Of a DNA stretch of 64,000 nt, positions 36,849 through 46,101 are shown piece after piece (position 1 is the first letter of the stretch; every line of letters starts with the position of its first letter). The stretch comes from an uncultured Winogradskyella sp. (lineage in GTDB: Bacteria > Bacteroidota > Bacteroidia > Flavobacteriales > Flavobacteriaceae). The stretch covers positions 80,777-144,776 of the forward strand of contig NZ_CANMXL010000004.1 in assembly GCF_947501905.1 (NCBI RefSeq), in the 5' to 3' direction. The position numbers were made by a program, and so were the translations under genes. The notes beneath the pieces were generated by a model. That model searched no databases. It worked only from the letters and a program-made list of their open reading frames with translations, and was not told the origin of the DNA.

Positions 36849-37913
36849 TTAAGCTTTACTTTCTAATTCACTCATCACTTCAACCAACACTTTTACGCTA
36901 TCTAAAGTCAATGCATTATACATTGATGCTCTATAACCACCAACGCTTCTATGTCCATTAAGACCATTAATACCAGCTTCTTTTATCATGGCATCAAAAG
37001 TTTCTTTAAGGTTTTCATTTTCTAATGTAAAAGTTGCATTCATATGTGAACGATCTTCTTTAACAGAATAACCTTTAAACAATGGATTCAAATCAATTTC
37101 AGAATACATTAAGCGTGCTTTCTTTTCATTTTCTTCTTCAATGGCTTTAATACCACCTAAGTCTTTTAACCATTGCATGGTTAACATAGAAGTATATACA
37201 GCAAATACTGGTGGTGTATTAAACATACTGCCTTTGCTGATGTGTACTTTGTAATCCATCATAGACGGAATTTTACGAGACACTTTACCTAAAATATCTT
37301 CTTTAACGATAACTAGAGTTGTACCGGCTGGACCCATGTTTTTTTGTGCACCAGCGTAGATTAAATCAAATTTTGAAAAATCTAAAGTCCTTGAAAAAAT
37401 ATCACTACTCATATCACAAACCATTGGAATTGGAGAGTTTGGAAAGTTCTTCATCTGCGTTCCAAAAATGGTATTGTTAGATGTACAGTGGAAATAATCG
37501 TAATCTTCTGGGATATCGTAACCTTTTGGAATATAATTGAACCCCGCAGTTTTTGAAGAACCAACTTCGTAAATATCGTCGTATATTTTAGCTTCCTTAA
37601 TGGCTTTATCAGACCATGTTCCTGTATTTAGGTAACCCGCTCTTTTTTCTAAAAGATTGAGTGCTACCATTAAGAATTGCGAACTTGCACCACCTTGTAG
37701 AAACAACGCTTTATAACCTTTACCTTCTAAACCCAAAAGCTCTAATGCTAGAGAACGTGCTTGCTCCATAACATCAACAAAGGGTTTACTACGATGCGAT
37801 ATTTCTATTAAAGATAAGCCATTATCAAAGTCTAAAAGTGCTTCTGATGCTTTTTGTATTACCGATTTTGGAAGTACGCAAGGACCTGCGCTAAAGTTGT
37901 GTTTTTTAATCAT
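36849..37913 (-). CDS. serC: Phosphoserine aminotransferase
   Basis: A 354-residue PLP-dependent transaminase converting 3-phosphohydroxypyruvate to phosphoserine. The N-terminal HNFSAGPCVLP is diagnostic. The PLP lysine is in YAGAQKNMGPAG (about 191-202), and the substrate-binding C-terminus has HRSVGGYRASMYNA. It is the first gene of a two-gene unit with serA and has normal length. A near-consensus -7 (CACCTTTG on the minus strand, about 37934-37941) lies upstream. Confidence 0.94.
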   Translation of the reverse strand: MIKKHNFSAGPCVLPKSVIQKASEALLDFDNGLSLIEISHRSKPFVDVMEQARSLALELLGLEGKGYKALFLQGGASSQFLMVALNLLEKRAGYLNTGTWSDKAIKEAKIYDDIYEVGSSKTAGFNYIPKGYDIPEDYDYFHCTSNNTIFGTQMKNFPNSPIPMVCDMSSDIFSRTLDFSKFDLIYAGAQKNMGPAGTTLVIVKEDILGKVSRKIPSMMDYKVHISKGSMFNTPPVFAVYTSMLTMQWLKDLGGIKAIEEENEKKARLMYSEIDLNPLFKGYSVKEDRSHMNATFTLENENLKETFDAMIKEAGINGLNGHRSVGGYRASMYNALTLDSVKVLVEVMSELESKA

Positions 37914-37987
37914 GGTTTCATTTTTTGACCATTACAAAGGTGGCGATTATATGACTATTTTCCATTAAGAAAATGATAATTTTTAGG

Positions 37988-39034
37988 TTATAATTTCAAC
38001 AAGAAATCAACAGTATCTACATTATCTGCATAATCCCATAATTTGGGTTCTTGAGTTTGTCCAAACAGTATTTCTTCTGCATTAAATCCATTAGCAACAA
38101 TGCATTGAATGTTTTCTTTTTCCGACTCCAATTGCTCTTTTAAAGTAAAAACGTCTTTATACTTTTCATAAAATACTGTTGCTATCGGAGAACCAAAGCT
38201 TTTGTCTTCTTTTATCATCAAAAAGCCATTCTCCAACATATCAAATTCACTCATGATATAGACGGCCTTGTTGTAATCGTAATTATTAGCATATTTGCTT
38301 TCGTTAATAATGTCTTTCCATTTAAAAACAGCATTAAAAAAGGCATCAAAATTATAATCTTCAGGCACATATAGTTTTGAAACATTACGACATCCTAATC
38401 CATAATATGTGAAAATATCATCAGATAAATCACTAAGCTGCTCATCGGTTTCGTTACCTGTTAATATGGCAATTGAGTTTCTATTTTTCCTTATAATAGA
38501 TGGTTTGTCCTTAAAGTAATATTCAAAATAACGTGCAGTATTATTACTTCCGGTGGCTATAACAGCATCATAATCTTCAAGCTTATCTTCTGTAAATGCT
38601 ATTTTTTCTTTAAAACCAGGTTCTACATATTCGAGATATTTAGCTAAATAGGGTAGTAAATGCTTATCGTTTGAGGATTGCTTTACAATGACCTTATGTC
38701 CACTAATTAAAACACTCAAAAAATCATGAAAACCAACCAATGGAATATTCCCAGCCATAATAATGGCTATGGTTTTGGTTTCTATAGCATTAAAGTTGTA
38801 ATTGTTTGCCCATTGACTAAGATTACTATGAGTTAAGCAATCTGTCCAAGATTGTATTGCAAAATCTAGATTGTTCTTAGTAAACCAACCATTATTCTCT
38901 TGAGCTAACTTTAGCTGATGTGCAAAACCATCAATCAATGCTTTATCAATATCTGCATCATTTGGGGTCTTCGTAAATTGACTTAAAAAATGGCCCAATT
39001 TGGCAAAAGCGTTAACTCTTTGTTGTAATTCCAT
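37988..39034 (-). CDS. Acyl-CoA reductase (LuxC-like)
   Basis: A protein of 348 residues from the ATG at 39034 (MELQQRVNAFAKLGHFL). The longer frame from 39157 would run through a TAnnTTTG promoter box (39079-39086) and adds low-complexity codons, so the shorter start is chosen. LuxC-type motifs are IIMAGNIPLVGFHDFLSVLI, VIATGSNNTARYFEYYF and GLGCRNVSKLYVP, which carries the catalytic cysteine in the family. LuxC reduces acyl-CoA or acyl-protein to aldehyde. No luxD/luxE or luciferase genes are present, so bioluminescence is not implied. The real acyl substrate is unknown. It is divergent from a ferredoxin gene. Confidence 0.85.
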   Translation of the reverse strand: MELQQRVNAFAKLGHFLSQFTKTPNDADIDKALIDGFAHQLKLAQENNGWFTKNNLDFAIQSWTDCLTHSNLSQWANNYNFNAIETKTIAIIMAGNIPLVGFHDFLSVLISGHKVIVKQSSNDKHLLPYLAKYLEYVEPGFKEKIAFTEDKLEDYDAVIATGSNNTARYFEYYFKDKPSIIRKNRNSIAILTGNETDEQLSDLSDDIFTYYGLGCRNVSKLYVPEDYNFDAFFNAVFKWKDIINESKYANNYDYNKAVYIMSEFDMLENGFLMIKEDKSFGSPIATVFYEKYKDVFTLKEQLESEKENIQCIVANGFNAEEILFGQTQEPKLWDYADNVDTVDFLLKL

Positions 39035-39078
39035 ATAAGGTTTGGTAATAATGTGTTTTGGCTTTATTTTTGCAACTG

Positions 39079-39086
39079 CAAAATTA
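39079..39086 (-). promoter_or_regulatory. -7 promoter element of the acyl-CoA reductase gene
   Basis: The minus strand reads TAATTTTG (TAnnTTTG), 44 bases before the chosen start. A TTG is present at 102-104 only 15 bases behind, so the upstream part is weak. Confidence 0.4.
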
Positions 39087-39189
39087 CGGAAACGAAATGA
39101 GCAAGAAAAGGTTTGATTTTGATAAATAAATATGATTTGCGAATTCAATCTGACCAAATAAAAATAGCAACCCCAGATTAAAAAATTAA

Positions 39190-39549
<360 letters not shown>

Positions 39550-39575
39550 GTCGTAAACCATTAAAAATATTTAAG

Positions 39576-39604
39576 AATCCTGAGCTTTGGCTTGGGATTT
39601 TTTT
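39576..39604 (+). terminator. Terminator of the ferredoxin gene
   Basis: AATCCTGAGC pairs with GCTTGGGATT (two wobble positions), followed by a T run, 27 bases after the stop. Confidence 0.7.
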
Positions 39605-39691
39605 ATGATAAAACATGTAGTTTTACGTATTGACTTTGTGTGATTAAAATCTAACTTGACTTATAAGTCATTGTAGTATATTAATAATGAA

Positions 39692-40102
39692 TTACACTTC
39701 TAAAATTATACTTGTCTTAGTTGCACCGTATTGAGATAGCTTCTCAAGAAAAGCAATAAGATGCCTGTTATTTCTAAAATAACCCAAAACACAAAGGCAA
39801 TCATCACCAGTTATTCTATCACAGCTTTGTACTTCCTCCATAGCACGAATGTTGTCTAAAACACCCGATGTTCCAGTTAGTCCTTGATGCATCACTAATG
39901 TTATGTATGCTTTTGTCTCTATGCCTAACTTTTCGTGATTTACCTTTAAAGCATAGCCTTCGATTATACCTTCGTCTTCCATTTGCCTAACACGTTTCCC
40001 TATAGCTGGAGCAGATAACCCAATTTCTTTTCCAATATTAGCGAAGCTCTCTCTAGCATTGATTTTTAGCATTTCAAGTATTTTTTTGTCTAACATATCC
40101 AT
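39692..40102 (-). CDS. Lrp/AsnC family transcriptional regulator
   Basis: A 136-residue regulator. The winged-helix domain is at about 1-60 (MLDKKILEMLKINARESFANIGKEIGLSAPAIGKRVRQMEDEGII, in part) and the ligand-binding RAM domain at about 68-136 (TGDDCLCVLGYFRNN). It may start two codons later at the next ATG. It is divergent from a SemiSWEET-like/GNAT/PNPOx run. An inverted repeat TTCGAT-ATA-ATCGAA (40130-40144) overlaps its own transcription start, suggesting autoregulation and control of the divergent genes. Confidence 0.92.
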   Translation of the reverse strand: MDMLDKKILEMLKINARESFANIGKEIGLSAPAIGKRVRQMEDEGIIEGYALKVNHEKLGIETKAYITLVMHQGLTGTSGVLDNIRAMEEVQSCDRITGDDCLCVLGYFRNNRHLIAFLEKLSQYGATKTSIILEV

Positions 40103-40129
40103 TTGTAATCGTAATTTTATTATTACTTA

Positions 40130-40206
40130 TTCGATATAATCGAATTCAAATATACATTTATTAATTCGATTTTAAACTAAAAATGAAATAATGCATTCTA
40201 TATTTG
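40130..40206. promoter_or_regulatory. Divergent promoter region with inverted-repeat operator
   Basis: Contains, left to right: TTCGAT-ATA-ATCGAA at 40130-40144; a minus-strand -7 box TATATTTG at 40147-40154 for the Lrp gene; a third half-site ATTCGAT at 40164-40170; and a plus-strand -7 box TATATTTG at 40199-40206 for the three-gene run. Three phased half-sites match the way Lrp-type octamers bind DNA (inference). Confidence 0.55.
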
Positions 40207-40269
40207 TATTGTGATATTTATGCATGATAGTTTTTCAACTTTAATTAATCTAACAGAAAAATATAAAAC

Positions 40270-40506
40270 ATGAGTCCATTTTTAATTGATAGTATTGGCT
40301 ATGCAGCTTTGGTTATTAATCTATATTCTATGTCTACCAAAGGCGAATATAAACTACGTTTAATTTCACTAATCGCGAATATGGGTTACATTTTATATGG
40401 TGTATTAATTAGTGCCACACCAATAATTGTAGGTTGTACAATTGCTGTATTGCTTCATGGGTATCATATAAGAAGATTACGAATAAATAAGACTAGCAAT
40501 GATTAA
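40270..40506 (+). CDS. Small membrane protein, SemiSWEET / YgjV-like
   Basis: A 78-residue protein with three predicted spans (about 5-22, 30-48 and 51-68). DSIGYAALVINLYSMSTKGEYKLRLISLIANMGYILYG (in part) resembles the YgjV and SemiSWEET families, which carry small solutes as dimers. The solute is unknown. It overlaps the following GNAT gene by 8 bases and leads the run divergent from Lrp. Confidence 0.72.
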   Translation: MSPFLIDSIGYAALVINLYSMSTKGEYKLRLISLIANMGYILYGVLISATPIIVGCTIAVLLHGYHIRRLRINKTSND

Positions 40507-41017
40507 AACAAAAATAGCTACGGAAGCAGATACAGAAGTTTTAGCACTTCTTGGTCGACTAACATGGGCTGAGTCTCATGGTCATTATATCGAAGATAAA
40601 AACGATGTATTAAAATACCTTGATGAGAATTTTTCAGTTCTTAAAACGAAACAGAATGTAAGCAGTCCCAAGCAACTTTTCTATATTATTTATGCAGATG
40701 ATTTACCTGTGGGCTATGCTAAAGTAGTACTAAACGTGTCAAACGAAAATATTGTATCACAAAACAGTTGCCAATTAGAGCGAATTTTTATCTTAAACGA
40801 TTTTATACCCTTAAAAATTGGGCAAAAATTACTAACTTTTGTTGAAGGGCAAGTTAAAAAGCTAAAATTAGATACTATGTGGTTAACTGTTTACATAAAA
40901 AACAAAAGAGCTATTAGATTCTATGAGAAAAATGAATTTAAAAACATAGGAGAATTAAACTTCCTTGTAAGCGGAAAAGCATATGAAAATATAGTTTTCT
41001 CTAAAAATCTTGCTTAA
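40499..41017 (+). CDS. GNAT family N-acetyltransferase
   Basis: A 172-residue acetyltransferase. The acetyl-CoA-binding region is QLERIFILNDFIPLKIGQKLLTFVE (about 91-115, in part), followed by TMWLTVYIKNKRAIRFYEKNEFKNIGE, typical of GNAT enzymes. Substrate unknown. It overlaps the SemiSWEET-like gene by 8 bases and is 11 bases ahead of the PNPOx-type gene, so the three form one operon. Confidence 0.88.
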   Translation: MIKTKIATEADTEVLALLGRLTWAESHGHYIEDKNDVLKYLDENFSVLKTKQNVSSPKQLFYIIYADDLPVGYAKVVLNVSNENIVSQNSCQLERIFILNDFIPLKIGQKLLTFVEGQVKKLKLDTMWLTVYIKNKRAIRFYEKNEFKNIGELNFLVSGKAYENIVFSKNLA

Positions 41018-41028
41018 TAACATTACAG

Positions 41029-41481
41029 ATGGAACTTACTAAAGAAATAAAGACTTCAATTGATAAAAGTGTACTTTGTTGGTTAGCTACAGTATCAAAA
41101 GATAATGAACCTAATGTGTCACCAAAAGAAGTTTTTAATTATTTTGGAAAAGACAAAATTATTATTGCCAATATCGCTTCACCACAAACAGTTAAAAATA
41201 TTAAACAAAATGAAAATGTTTGTATTAGCTTTATCGATATTTTGGTGCAAAAAGGTTTTCAAATAAAGGGTAAAGCAAAAATCATTAAAAAAATAAATAT
41301 TGATTTTTTAGAAATGGAGAAGGTGCTAACAAAAATAGCTGGTGGAGATTTTCCGTTTTCCACTATTACTGAAATTACTATAAATAGCGTTAAACCTATT
41401 ATCGCACCTAAATACATACTCTATCCAGAGACTACTGAAAAAGAACAAATTGAAAGTGCCAGAAAAGCTTATGGATTTTAA
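41029..41481 (+). CDS. Pyridoxamine 5'-phosphate oxidase-fold (FMN-binding split barrel) protein
   Basis: A 150-residue flavin-binding split-barrel protein. LCWLATVSKDNEPNVSPKEVFNYFGKDKIIIANIAS (about 14-49, in part) is the FMN-binding core seen in general stress FMN-binding proteins. It is shorter than true PdxH (about 210 residues), so vitamin B6 synthesis is unlikely. Last gene of the three-gene run; a terminator follows. Confidence 0.85.
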   Translation: MELTKEIKTSIDKSVLCWLATVSKDNEPNVSPKEVFNYFGKDKIIIANIASPQTVKNIKQNENVCISFIDILVQKGFQIKGKAKIIKKINIDFLEMEKVLTKIAGGDFPFSTITEITINSVKPIIAPKYILYPETTEKEQIESARKAYGF

Positions 41482-41526
41482 AACATATAAATATGTTAAT
41501 CAATATAGTTCGTTAAAATGCGTAGC

Positions 41527-41560
41527 AAAAATCCCAAACAATTTAATGTTTGGGATTTTT
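41527..41560 (+). terminator. Terminator of the three-gene run
   Basis: AAAAATCCCAAACA pairs with TGTTTGGGATTTTT around ATTTAA, followed by T. Confidence 0.9.
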
Positions 41561-41574
41561 TATAATTTGCATCT

Positions 41575-41718
41575 ATGAAAAACAATCAAGATGAAGGTTA
41601 CACTGGTATTTGGAAATACATTGGTTGTTTTCTAACCCTAGTTGTAGGACTAACATTTCTCGTTATAGCAGTCTTTATACTGAATTTAATATTTCACTTT
41701 TGGAATAGTGACTTCTAA
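41575..41718 (+). CDS. Small single-span membrane protein (47 residues)
   Basis: An ATG at 41575 opens 47 codons ending with TAA at 41716-41718: a charged start MKNNQDEGYTG, then one strong span (about 18-40, FLTLVVGLTFLVIAVFILNL) and a short tail. A near -7 sequence, TATAATTTGC, lies just before it, which would give a very short leader. It overlaps the converging VWA gene by 4 bases. The clean hydrophobic profile supports a real gene, but it is short and has no partner. Confidence 0.5.
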   Translation: MKNNQDEGYTGIWKYIGCFLTLVVGLTFLVIAVFILNLIFHFWNSDF

Positions 41719-42881
41719 AGTTCTTTTTTACTAGCTTGCTTTTTCATCACTTTTAGCACTTCTTTGCTAAAGGACAACTTGCCATTACTTTCTAAGGCTT
41801 TTTGTGCTATAAACTCACGCTTCTTTTTTAAGAGTTCTTTGAGTTTATCATTATCTGCTTTACGTTTGTTAGACATCTCTTTTATAAGACGTTCTTTTTC
41901 GGCTAAAGATTTTCCTTTTAGCTCTTTGGGAAGTTTATCGTCATCAAGCTTATCAAGCTCCAATTTACCGTTATCATAATCATTAATAATTTCCTGAGAG
42001 CCATAAGCTACTTTTTGTCCAGCTTTGCTTTGTTTATAAGCTACTCGAGAGCTGTTAGCAGTACTAGAGCCAGTATCGTATACCGCCATAGACTTTGCTT
42101 TTTTATCGTAGTTGTATTCACGCTCTTCTAATGAACCATAATACATACGTGTATCATCAATATTTCTTGATAGGCTATTAATTTCAAAATCGTAAGGTGT
42201 TGCAATCACATAGTCTTGTGCGTTTTGGTCTAATCTTAAAAATTCGCCATTAGTACATGAAGCCATATTTCTGAAATGAGGTATAGCTTCCAAACAAGCA
42301 TTTCCTAATTTTATAGTATTAATAGTAATACCTTTTTTTGCTGCAAGCTTACAGCTTTCGGTATACTCCACATCATCTTGGTAATCCATATGCGGTGGGC
42401 AGTCACCAACTACAAAGATGGTTCTATAAGTTTTTTTATCAGTAGACCATTTCATCTGTGTAATGGCTTCATGTAAGCCTTGATTGACACTTTCTGGAGA
42501 ATCACCACCGCCAGCGGCAGTAATTTTTAAAAGCTCAGTATACGCCTCATCTAAATCTGTAGTCATGGCAATTTGTTTGGTTACAAAACTATCGCCTCGA
42601 TCACGGTAAAAAACCATGCCCATTTTTAACGTGTCGATATCACCATCTTGGGCGAGTTCGCTAACAATATCCCAGATTTTTTCTTTGGCAGTACCTATTA
42701 ATCCGCCCATACTGCCAGTTGCATCAAGGCAAAAGACAATTTCGGCATTTTTTGTAGGATGCACACTTTTAGTTTCAATTAAAACTGATACATCTTTACT
42801 ATTAGATGCTTGAATTTCGTTGGAGTTTTTACAATTAAGCATAACAATGCTTAGAATAATTAAAGAAATTTGCTTTTTCAT
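41715..42881 (-). CDS. Secreted VWA-domain protein
   Basis: A 388-residue exported protein from the ATG at 42881, with signal MKKQISLIILSIVMLNC and C17 as possible lipid site. The open frame continues upstream to 43436 but would overlap ychF and lose the signal peptide. The VWA domain (about 44-250) has a MIDAS motif DATGSMGG (about 52-59) and TAAGGGDSPESV. A Lys/Glu-rich C-terminus (about 320-388) is helical. VWA proteins bind ligands or partners through Mg2+. It is divergent from ychF; no chelatase or MoxR-type ATPase is nearby. Confidence 0.87.
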   Translation of the reverse strand: MKKQISLIILSIVMLNCKNSNEIQASNSKDVSVLIETKSVHPTKNAEIVFCLDATGSMGGLIGTAKEKIWDIVSELAQDGDIDTLKMGMVFYRDRGDSFVTKQIAMTTDLDEAYTELLKITAAGGGDSPESVNQGLHEAITQMKWSTDKKTYRTIFVVGDCPPHMDYQDDVEYTESCKLAAKKGITINTIKLGNACLEAIPHFRNMASCTNGEFLRLDQNAQDYVIATPYDFEINSLSRNIDDTRMYYGSLEEREYNYDKKAKSMAVYDTGSSTANSSRVAYKQSKAGQKVAYGSQEIINDYDNGKLELDKLDDDKLPKELKGKSLAEKERLIKEMSNKRKADNDKLKELLKKKREFIAQKALESNGKLSFSKEVLKVMKKQASKKEL

Positions 42882-43039
42882 GATATTTTGATTTGATGAA
42901 TTTTCAGCTAAACTAAATGGTGAGTATGAAATCAAAAACAAATAATGAGTTAAAGAGCACTCCCAATGAGTTATCTTACCTTTTGATTGAGTAATCTCTT
43001 TTTGGTTTAAATATTTAAAAACATTTTGTTCTAAATGGT

Positions 43040-43047
43040 TACATTTG
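43040..43047 (+). promoter_or_regulatory. -7 promoter element of ychF
   Basis: TACATTTG (TAnnTTTG) 21 bases before the ATG at 43069. Transcription would begin after 43047, so a start at 43045 is excluded. Confidence 0.6.
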
Positions 43048-43068
43048 CAATCGCAAAAAATACAATAC

Positions 43069-44163
43069 ATGAAAGCTGGAATAGTAGGATTACCAAACGT
43101 AGGGAAATCAACCTTATTTAACTGTCTATCTAATGCTAAGGCGCAAAGTGCAAACTTTCCGTTTTGTACTATAGAACCAAATATTGGTGTGGTAAACGTA
43201 CCAGACCCAAGATTATCTAAATTAGAAGAGTTGGTGAACCCAGAAAAGGTGATTCCTGCCACTGTTGAGATTGTAGACATTGCTGGTTTAGTAAAAGGTG
43301 CGAGTAAAGGTGAAGGTCTAGGAAACCAATTCTTGGCCAATATTCGCGAAACCGATGCTATTTTACATGTATTGCGTTGTTTTGATAATGATAATATTGT
43401 CCATGTTGATGGTTCTGTAGATCCAATTAGAGACAAGGAAACAATTGATATGGAACTACAGTTAAAAGATTTAGAAACTGTAGAAAAGAAATTAGATAAA
43501 GTAAAGCGTGCAGCGAAAACAGGTAATAAAGAAGCACAAGCTGAAGAAGCAGTTTTACTTAAAATAAAAGAAGGTCTTGAAGCAGGAACATCTGTGCGTG
43601 CTTTGGAGTTTTCAGATGAAGATTATGCAGATTATGTAAAGCCATCACAATTTATTACAGACAAACCAGTGATGTATGTGTGTAATGTCGATGAAGGTGC
43701 AGCAATATCAGGAAACACATACGTCGATAAAGTCAAAGAAACTGTAAAAGACGAAAATGCTGAAGTATTAGTATTAGCGGTTGGTACAGAGGCAGATATT
43801 AATGAGCTTGATGATTATGAAGAGCGTCAAATGTTTCTTCAAGATATAGGTTTAGATGAACCAGGTTCGGCAAAATTGATTCGTTCTGCATATAAGCTTT
43901 TAAATCAGCAAACCTATTTTACAGCAGGTGTAAAAGAAGTTCGCGCTTGGACCGTAAACATTGGTGCTACAGGGCCTCAAGCAGCAGGTGTTATACATAC
44001 AGATTTCGAAAAAGGATTTATCCGTGCGGAAGTCATTTCTTATAATGACTATGTATCTTATGGTAGTGAATCTAAAGTAAAAGAAGCTGGTAAAATGCGT
44101 GTTGAAGGAAAGAATTACATCGTTAAAGATGGTGATGTAATGCATTTCTTGTTCAATGTGTAG
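43069..44163 (+). CDS. ychF: Redox-regulated ATPase YchF (Obg-like)
   Basis: A 364-residue P-loop protein from the ATG at 43069 ([17 protein letters not shown]). An in-frame ATG 24 bases upstream lies inside the -7 box and is not used. Motifs are G1 GLPNVGKS, G3 [14 protein letters not shown] and, in place of NKxD, NVDE, which makes YchF/OLA1 prefer ATP to GTP. A TGS domain follows (about 278-362, [14 protein letters not shown] and [11 protein letters not shown]). It is involved in ribosome and oxidative-stress biology in other bacteria. Confidence 0.93.
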   Translation: MKAGIVGLPNVGKSTLFNCLSNAKAQSANFPFCTIEPNIGVVNVPDPRLSKLEELVNPEKVIPATVEIVDIAGLVKGASKGEGLGNQFLANIRETDAILHVLRCFDNDNIVHVDGSVDPIRDKETIDMELQLKDLETVEKKLDKVKRAAKTGNKEAQAEEAVLLKIKEGLEAGTSVRALEFSDEDYADYVKPSQFITDKPVMYVCNVDEGAAISGNTYVDKVKETVKDENAEVLVLAVGTEADINELDDYEERQMFLQDIGLDEPGSAKLIRSAYKLLNQQTYFTAGVKEVRAWTVNIGATGPQAAGVIHTDFEKGFIRAEVISYNDYVSYGSESKVKEAGKMRVEGKNYIVKDGDVMHFLFNV

Positions 44164-44203
44164 ATTTGTGTTGTAACTAAGCACATTTTTAAATGGAAAT
44201 AAT

Positions 44204-44962
44204 ATGAAAAAATATCTTTTCTATTTTTTTGTTATCCCTGTATATCTTTCTGCACAAATCAATGAGAGTGATTCGCTCAAAGTAAAAGCAAGTTTATCAT
44301 TCACAGGGATTTGGCAATCAGGTAATGTTGAAACCTTAATACTCAGAGCTCGTACAGACTTAAGTATTAGTCCTTGGAAGAAATGGGTCTATAAAAACAC
44401 CAATTCTTATGTTTATCAAGCTTTTGATAAAGACAAAGCAGATTCAGATTTTTTAAGCCTTAACTTTTTGTATTTCAATCCTAAAAAACGATTTTATCCT
44501 CAAGCATTAGGGTTTATAAGCACCAATTTTAGAAGAGAAATTGCACAACGCTATCTAGTTGGGGCAGGAGGAACATATCAAATAATACAAGGTAAAAAAA
44601 ACTGGCTTAAAGCATCATTGACTGTTGAATATGAAGACACAGACTTTAAGCGAGATGTTTTTAATAAGACACACTTTAATGGTAAGAATTCTATAAACAC
44701 TTTTAGGAGTACTATTTGGTTAAGTGGAAAATATGAGCTCTTTAAGAAAAAGGTAATTCTTAAACACGAGAGTTATTTTCAGCCTTCCTTAGAGCAAAGT
44801 GATAATTATAGATGGCAAGCAGACTTATCTGCTGAATTCCCTATCTGGAAGTTCTTAAACTTTAAAATAAACTATTTACGTACTTTCGAAAGTATAGTTA
44901 TTCAAGATCAAGAAGAAGAAGACCAATTCTTAACTTTTGGTTTCACGCTGAAGAATTTTTGA
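44204..44962 (+). CDS. DUF481 outer-membrane beta-barrel protein
   Basis: A 252-residue exported protein with signal peptide (about 1-18, ending SAQ). A run of amphipathic beta strands with alternating aromatics (LSFTGIWQSGNVETLILRAR and QALGFISTNFRREIAQRYLVGAG) ends in a C-terminal Phe (FTLKNF), typical of outer-membrane barrels. The pattern is that of the YdiY/DUF481 family, salt-induced in E. coli. Role unknown. It follows ychF by about 40 bases on the same strand. Confidence 0.85.
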   Translation: MKKYLFYFFVIPVYLSAQINESDSLKVKASLSFTGIWQSGNVETLILRARTDLSISPWKKWVYKNTNSYVYQAFDKDKADSDFLSLNFLYFNPKKRFYPQALGFISTNFRREIAQRYLVGAGGTYQIIQGKKNWLKASLTVEYEDTDFKRDVFNKTHFNGKNSINTFRSTIWLSGKYELFKKKVILKHESYFQPSLEQSDNYRWQADLSAEFPIWKFLNFKINYLRTFESIVIQDQEEEDQFLTFGFTLKNF

Positions 44963-45050
44963 TGTAAACTGCAGTTAACACACATTAACGCTTGTTAACT
45001 CACATCTTTATAAGCCGTTAGTATATTTGAATTATCAATAATCATCAACT

Positions 45051-45944
45051 ATGCGATATTTTATTCTATTTATATGTTGCGGTCTTTTCAGTTTTTCGCA
45101 AACTAATGAGATTGTATTTACAACAATTAGCCAGCCAAAACAAAAAGATATCTATCCAAAAAGTTACTGGAACGTTTGGGTAAATGATTTACCAAAGACT
45201 GAAGACATTATTAAAAATGAAAATATTGCAAGACGAGTTAAAATAAGAGAATACTTTAATAGGTTTTTGGTCTATGCAAAAATGCAAACAAATCAACCAG
45301 AAGAATTATTATCAGTTTTTAATGATTCATTTAAATACGCACCTCATTATACGGTTTATAGATATGTAGAGGCGCTGCCATTAAAGGGCAAGGAGTATGC
45401 TTATATGTGGAATATGTATAAGAGTGAAAAACCAATTTTAGATTCAATTTGTTCAAGAGTGCGTTCATCTTATGACTCTGATTTGGTTGAGTTGGTTAAA
45501 GATTTTCAATCCAAAGATCAGAAATATCGAAAGCTTCTTAGTGAGACTACCTTGGATGAGTTAAAAGCTGATGGCTCTTGGAAAAAACAATTAAATCTAG
45601 ATAGAGAAAATAGTAAAGCTATAAAGCAAATCCTTGATAAAGTAGGATATCCAGGTAGATCTAAAGTAGGCTTCGAAAATGAATCAGCAGTCTTTCTTGT
45701 AATTCAGCATTCAAATTTAGAACTTATGGAGTATGGATTACCATTTATTGAAGAAGCAATTAAAAATCTAGATTTGGATACTACATACTATGCATATTTA
45801 TATGATCGTATTCAACTAGTAAAAGGCTTGCCACAAGTATACGGTACGCAGTATAATCTTGATGGGAGTATATATAAACTATCAGAACCTGAAAATGTAA
45901 ATAAGCGACGAAAAGTATATGGTTTGTATCCAATTAAAATATAA
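45051..45944 (+). CDS. Exported DUF6624-like protein
   Basis: A 297-residue protein with a signal peptide (about 1-17, ending SFSQ). The C-terminal half carries DRENSKAIKQILDKVGYPGRSKVG, AVFLVIQHSN and YDRIQLVKGLPQVYGTQYN (about 183-270, in part). This series is the one I recall for DUF6624. The N-terminal 150 residues are helical and do not match. Function unknown. A terminator follows at 45985-46018. Confidence 0.78.
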   Translation: MRYFILFICCGLFSFSQTNEIVFTTISQPKQKDIYPKSYWNVWVNDLPKTEDIIKNENIARRVKIREYFNRFLVYAKMQTNQPEELLSVFNDSFKYAPHYTVYRYVEALPLKGKEYAYMWNMYKSEKPILDSICSRVRSSYDSDLVELVKDFQSKDQKYRKLLSETTLDELKADGSWKKQLNLDRENSKAIKQILDKVGYPGRSKVGFENESAVFLVIQHSNLELMEYGLPFIEEAIKNLDLDTTYYAYLYDRIQLVKGLPQVYGTQYNLDGSIYKLSEPENVNKRRKVYGLYPIKI

Positions 45945-45984
45945 ATAGAAAAAATTTCATCAATCAATTTTACAACCAATCTAT

Positions 45985-46018
45985 AAAAGCCAATGTTCTC
46001 AACAACATTGGCTTTTTA
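45985..46018 (+). terminator. Terminator of the DUF6624-like gene
   Basis: AAAAGCCAATGTT pairs with AACATTGGCTTTTT around CTCAAC, followed by T. Confidence 0.88.
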
Positions 46019-46101
46019 TTGTTAATTACTTTCCAAAAACCATATTTCATTTTTTAAGGTATAATATTATATTTAGCGTCTCATCTACATTTACTGATTT
46101 T

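Noticed and set aside
37988..39034. Bioluminescence (lux) locus
   Set aside because: Only a LuxC-like gene is present; no luciferase or fatty-acid transfer genes nearby.
39035..39157. N-terminal extension of the acyl-CoA reductase
   Set aside because: It crosses the -7 box and has no family similarity.
43045..43068. Earlier in-frame ATG of ychF
   Set aside because: It lies inside the TACATTTG box, upstream of any transcript start, and adds residues not seen in the family.
42882..43436. Upstream extension of the VWA protein frame
   Set aside because: It overlaps the divergent ychF and its promoter and would bury the signal peptide starting at 42881.
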